A DNA stretch of 64,000 bases from Ensifer adhaerens (lineage in GTDB: Bacteria > Pseudomonadota > Alphaproteobacteria > Rhizobiales > Rhizobiaceae), in NCBI RefSeq assembly GCF_013283195.1, contig NZ_JABEKT010000001.1, positions 1,524,795 through 1,588,794 of the forward strand, written 5' to 3'. The translations under genes were made by a program, and so were the position numbers. Under the pieces are notes generated by a model. The model saw nothing but the letters and a program-made list of their open reading frames with translations. It ran no database searches and had not been told where the DNA came from. Of the stretch, positions 62,897 through 64,000 are shown one piece after another (the first letter of the stretch is position 1; every line of letters starts with the position of its first letter).

Positions 62897-63268
62897 TTGG
62901 ACTACAGCGGGTACATTTTCGCGCAGTTGGTCCATGGAGACAGTCACACAATCTTTAATTTCGGTGGCGTCGCCGAAGCGAAGATCTACCGCGCTCCCGG
63001 TGTCCCGATGCATCGCGCTGCGCGCGACGGCTTGGCCTCACTCGTTCCAAGCAATTGTTATCCTGGAACGAACGACATCCTGGTTCTTTCTCTGGGTGAG
63101 ATTGAAAGCCAGGCGCAGATACCGAAGCACGCCAGATTGAACGGTCGATCAACGCTTGAAGAGGTCGATGCTTTCTGTGACCGGTTGGCCTTGCTGAGGA
63201 AATCTCTGAAAGCCGATAGGTCCTTGTTCTCAAACTTTCTCCGCACATCTGCCAAGGTCGATCGGTAG
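62897..63268 (+). pseudogene. Fragment of a GDSH-motif protein (SGNH-like)
   Basis: A 123-codon frame starting at a weak TTG. It contains HGDSHTIFNFGG near the beginning and VLSLGEIESQAQIPKHA later, resembling proteins of polysaccharide modification with GDSHS and a GEIDCR-x-H motif; here the latter is altered (GEIESQAQI). With no good start and a missing 5' part, it is most likely a fragment. Low G+C supports foreign origin. Confidence 0.4.
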
Positions 63269-63715
63269 TTTTGACAACTCCGCGGATTGCCGAGATTCGT
63301 GTTGCTCATGACTACGTAGGTATCTAGTACGCCGTTGTCGCCCAGAATCTCTTCTCTTCATCGATCCAGTCTTTGAGCGCCTCGGTCGTCATCGGCGTTT
63401 CTCGATGCCCTGGCTCCTGCATTCTAGGACATGGTCAATCGTGCTCATATGTGCGCTCCCGCTGGCCGAAGTTCCAGTTTCCCATCTGCCTTAAATGCCC
63501 CCCCAGTCTAGGCAGTGGCGTGCAATGGTTGAGTGCACCGTAAACTTTCGCCCGGTCCCCCCTTAGTTTGCAGTTTTTTGCGGAACGGGCTGTAAAACCT
63601 ATTTGCGTTCCCATCTGTTCAAGGTACGTCGCTGTTGTTGAAAAATCTGCTGTTTGTCGATTTCGCGCAAAAAAGCCTTGCAATCAAAGGCCCATCGCCA
63701 TAGTGAGACCTCAAC
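63269..63715. other. Spacer before tRNA-Ser
   Basis: About 450 bp. A short minus-strand frame (MQEPGHRETPMTTEALKDWIDEE..., about 63330-63425) looks protein-like but is only about 30 residues. No clear repeats of the tRNA end (attachment site) were seen. Confidence 0.4.
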
Positions 63716-63805
63716 GGAGAGGTGGCCGAGTGGTCGAAGGCGCTCCCCTGCTAAGGGAGTATACCCGGAAGGGTATCGAGGGTTCGAATCCCTTCTTCTC
63801 CGCCA
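63716..63805 (+). tRNA. tRNA-Ser (anticodon GCU)
   Basis: 90 nt including an encoded CCA. The acceptor stem GGAGAGG pairs with CTTCTCC (one G-T), there is a long variable arm (GTATACCCGGAAGGGTAT), a T-arm with GGTTCGAATCC, and anticodon GCT at 63750-63752 in a CTCCCC-TGCTAA-GGGAG arm. It reads AGC/AGU serine codons. Confidence 0.95.
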
Positions 63806-63936
63806 TTATTTTTTTGGGCCACAGGCGATCCCAATTGCATCCGATTTTTCAAAGATTTGAAGCAGTCCCTAATGAAGGGGTCTGTTGTTGCTGTGACTCA
63901 GTCGAGTAACCCAGACATGTCTTGGGACACATTCGG

Positions 63937-64000
63937 CTAGGATTCGAGAAGACGATAAAGGCTGTCGGCCAGATGTCCGCCCTTCCGGGGCAGCCCGTCG
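63937..64000 (-). CDS. C-terminal end of an unknown protein (cut by window edge)
   Basis: Reading leftwards from the edge, 20 codons end GLPRKGGHLADSLYRLLES then TAG at 63939-63937. The ending is protein-like, but too short for identification. Confidence 0.35.
   Translation of the reverse strand, partial: DGLPRKGGHLADSLYRLLES

Noticed and set aside
63330-63425. Minus-strand frame of about 30 residues
   Set aside because: Protein-like but too short and without clear start signal to call a gene.
1-64000. CRISPR array or complete defence system
   Set aside because: No regularly spaced repeats and no cas, toxin-antitoxin or restriction genes were recognised.

Overview
The window reads as chromosomal DNA of a Rhizobiaceae alphaproteobacterium, most likely Ensifer/Sinorhizobium. 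The grounds are high G+C, the feuN-feuP-feuQ / cycHJKL / degP / glnE gene order, homologues of the DivJ and PleC cell-cycle kinases, CtrA-type TTAA-N7-TTAACC boxes, and many small Rhizobiales families (DUF5330, DUF1491, DUF2336, DUF1515). Identities come from reading translations and remembered family features; no database search was run.

Layout. 0-5.7 kb: 3' part of a SufE-like gene, two conserved hypotheticals, a DivJ-like histidine kinase overlapping a peptidoglycan-binding membrane protein, and a DUF1491 gene. 5.7-9 kb: DUF2336, an SH3 secreted protein with a very charged tail, a DUF883 protein and a 57-residue protein behind a perfect CtrA box. 9-14.8 kb: DUF1254/DUF1214 pair, a class A penicillin-binding protein, a YcgN-type cysteine-cluster protein, an acetyltransferase and small proteins. 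14.8-15.8 kb: about 1.1 kb without a confident gene, holding an AT-rich palindrome and a strong orphan terminator that may end a small RNA. 15.8-32.3 kb: envelope and redox regulation: feuNPQ, a lipoprotein, the cytochrome c maturation operon, the DegP protease, a second OmpR/EnvZ-type pair, glnE, and a PleC-like kinase convergent with glnE. 32.4-43 kb: pepN, two transporters, two previously unlisted tiny ORFs, a family-4-like uracil-DNA glycosylase with altered motifs, an Hsp70-like ATPase and ETF-ubiquinone oxidoreductase. 43-52 kb: an alpha/beta hydrolase divergent from an ABATE/CGNR regulator, a betaine-type ABC pair lacking its ATPase, a DMT transporter divergent from an Lrp regulator, a lipid kinase, AMP nucleosidase, YnfA and two tandem tiny exported proteins. 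52-58.5 kb: DUF2147, Sel1, a PLP aminotransferase, two PilZ proteins and a caspase-Sel1-peptidoglycan-binding protein.

58.5-63.7 kb is accessory DNA: a decayed prophage remnant with a tail-type fragment, an endolysin with three in-frame stops plus a frameshift, a DUF1515 gene, a fragment with a GDSH motif, and two FkbM methyltransferase genes, one of which seems to have lost its 5' end. An intact tRNA-Ser(GCU) lies to its right.

The core genes are connected by envelope, periplasm and cell-cycle control. The most interesting parts are the caspase-like multidomain protein, the feuN switch, the small-protein genes, the orphan terminator, the candidate operators and the decaying phage/FkbM island.
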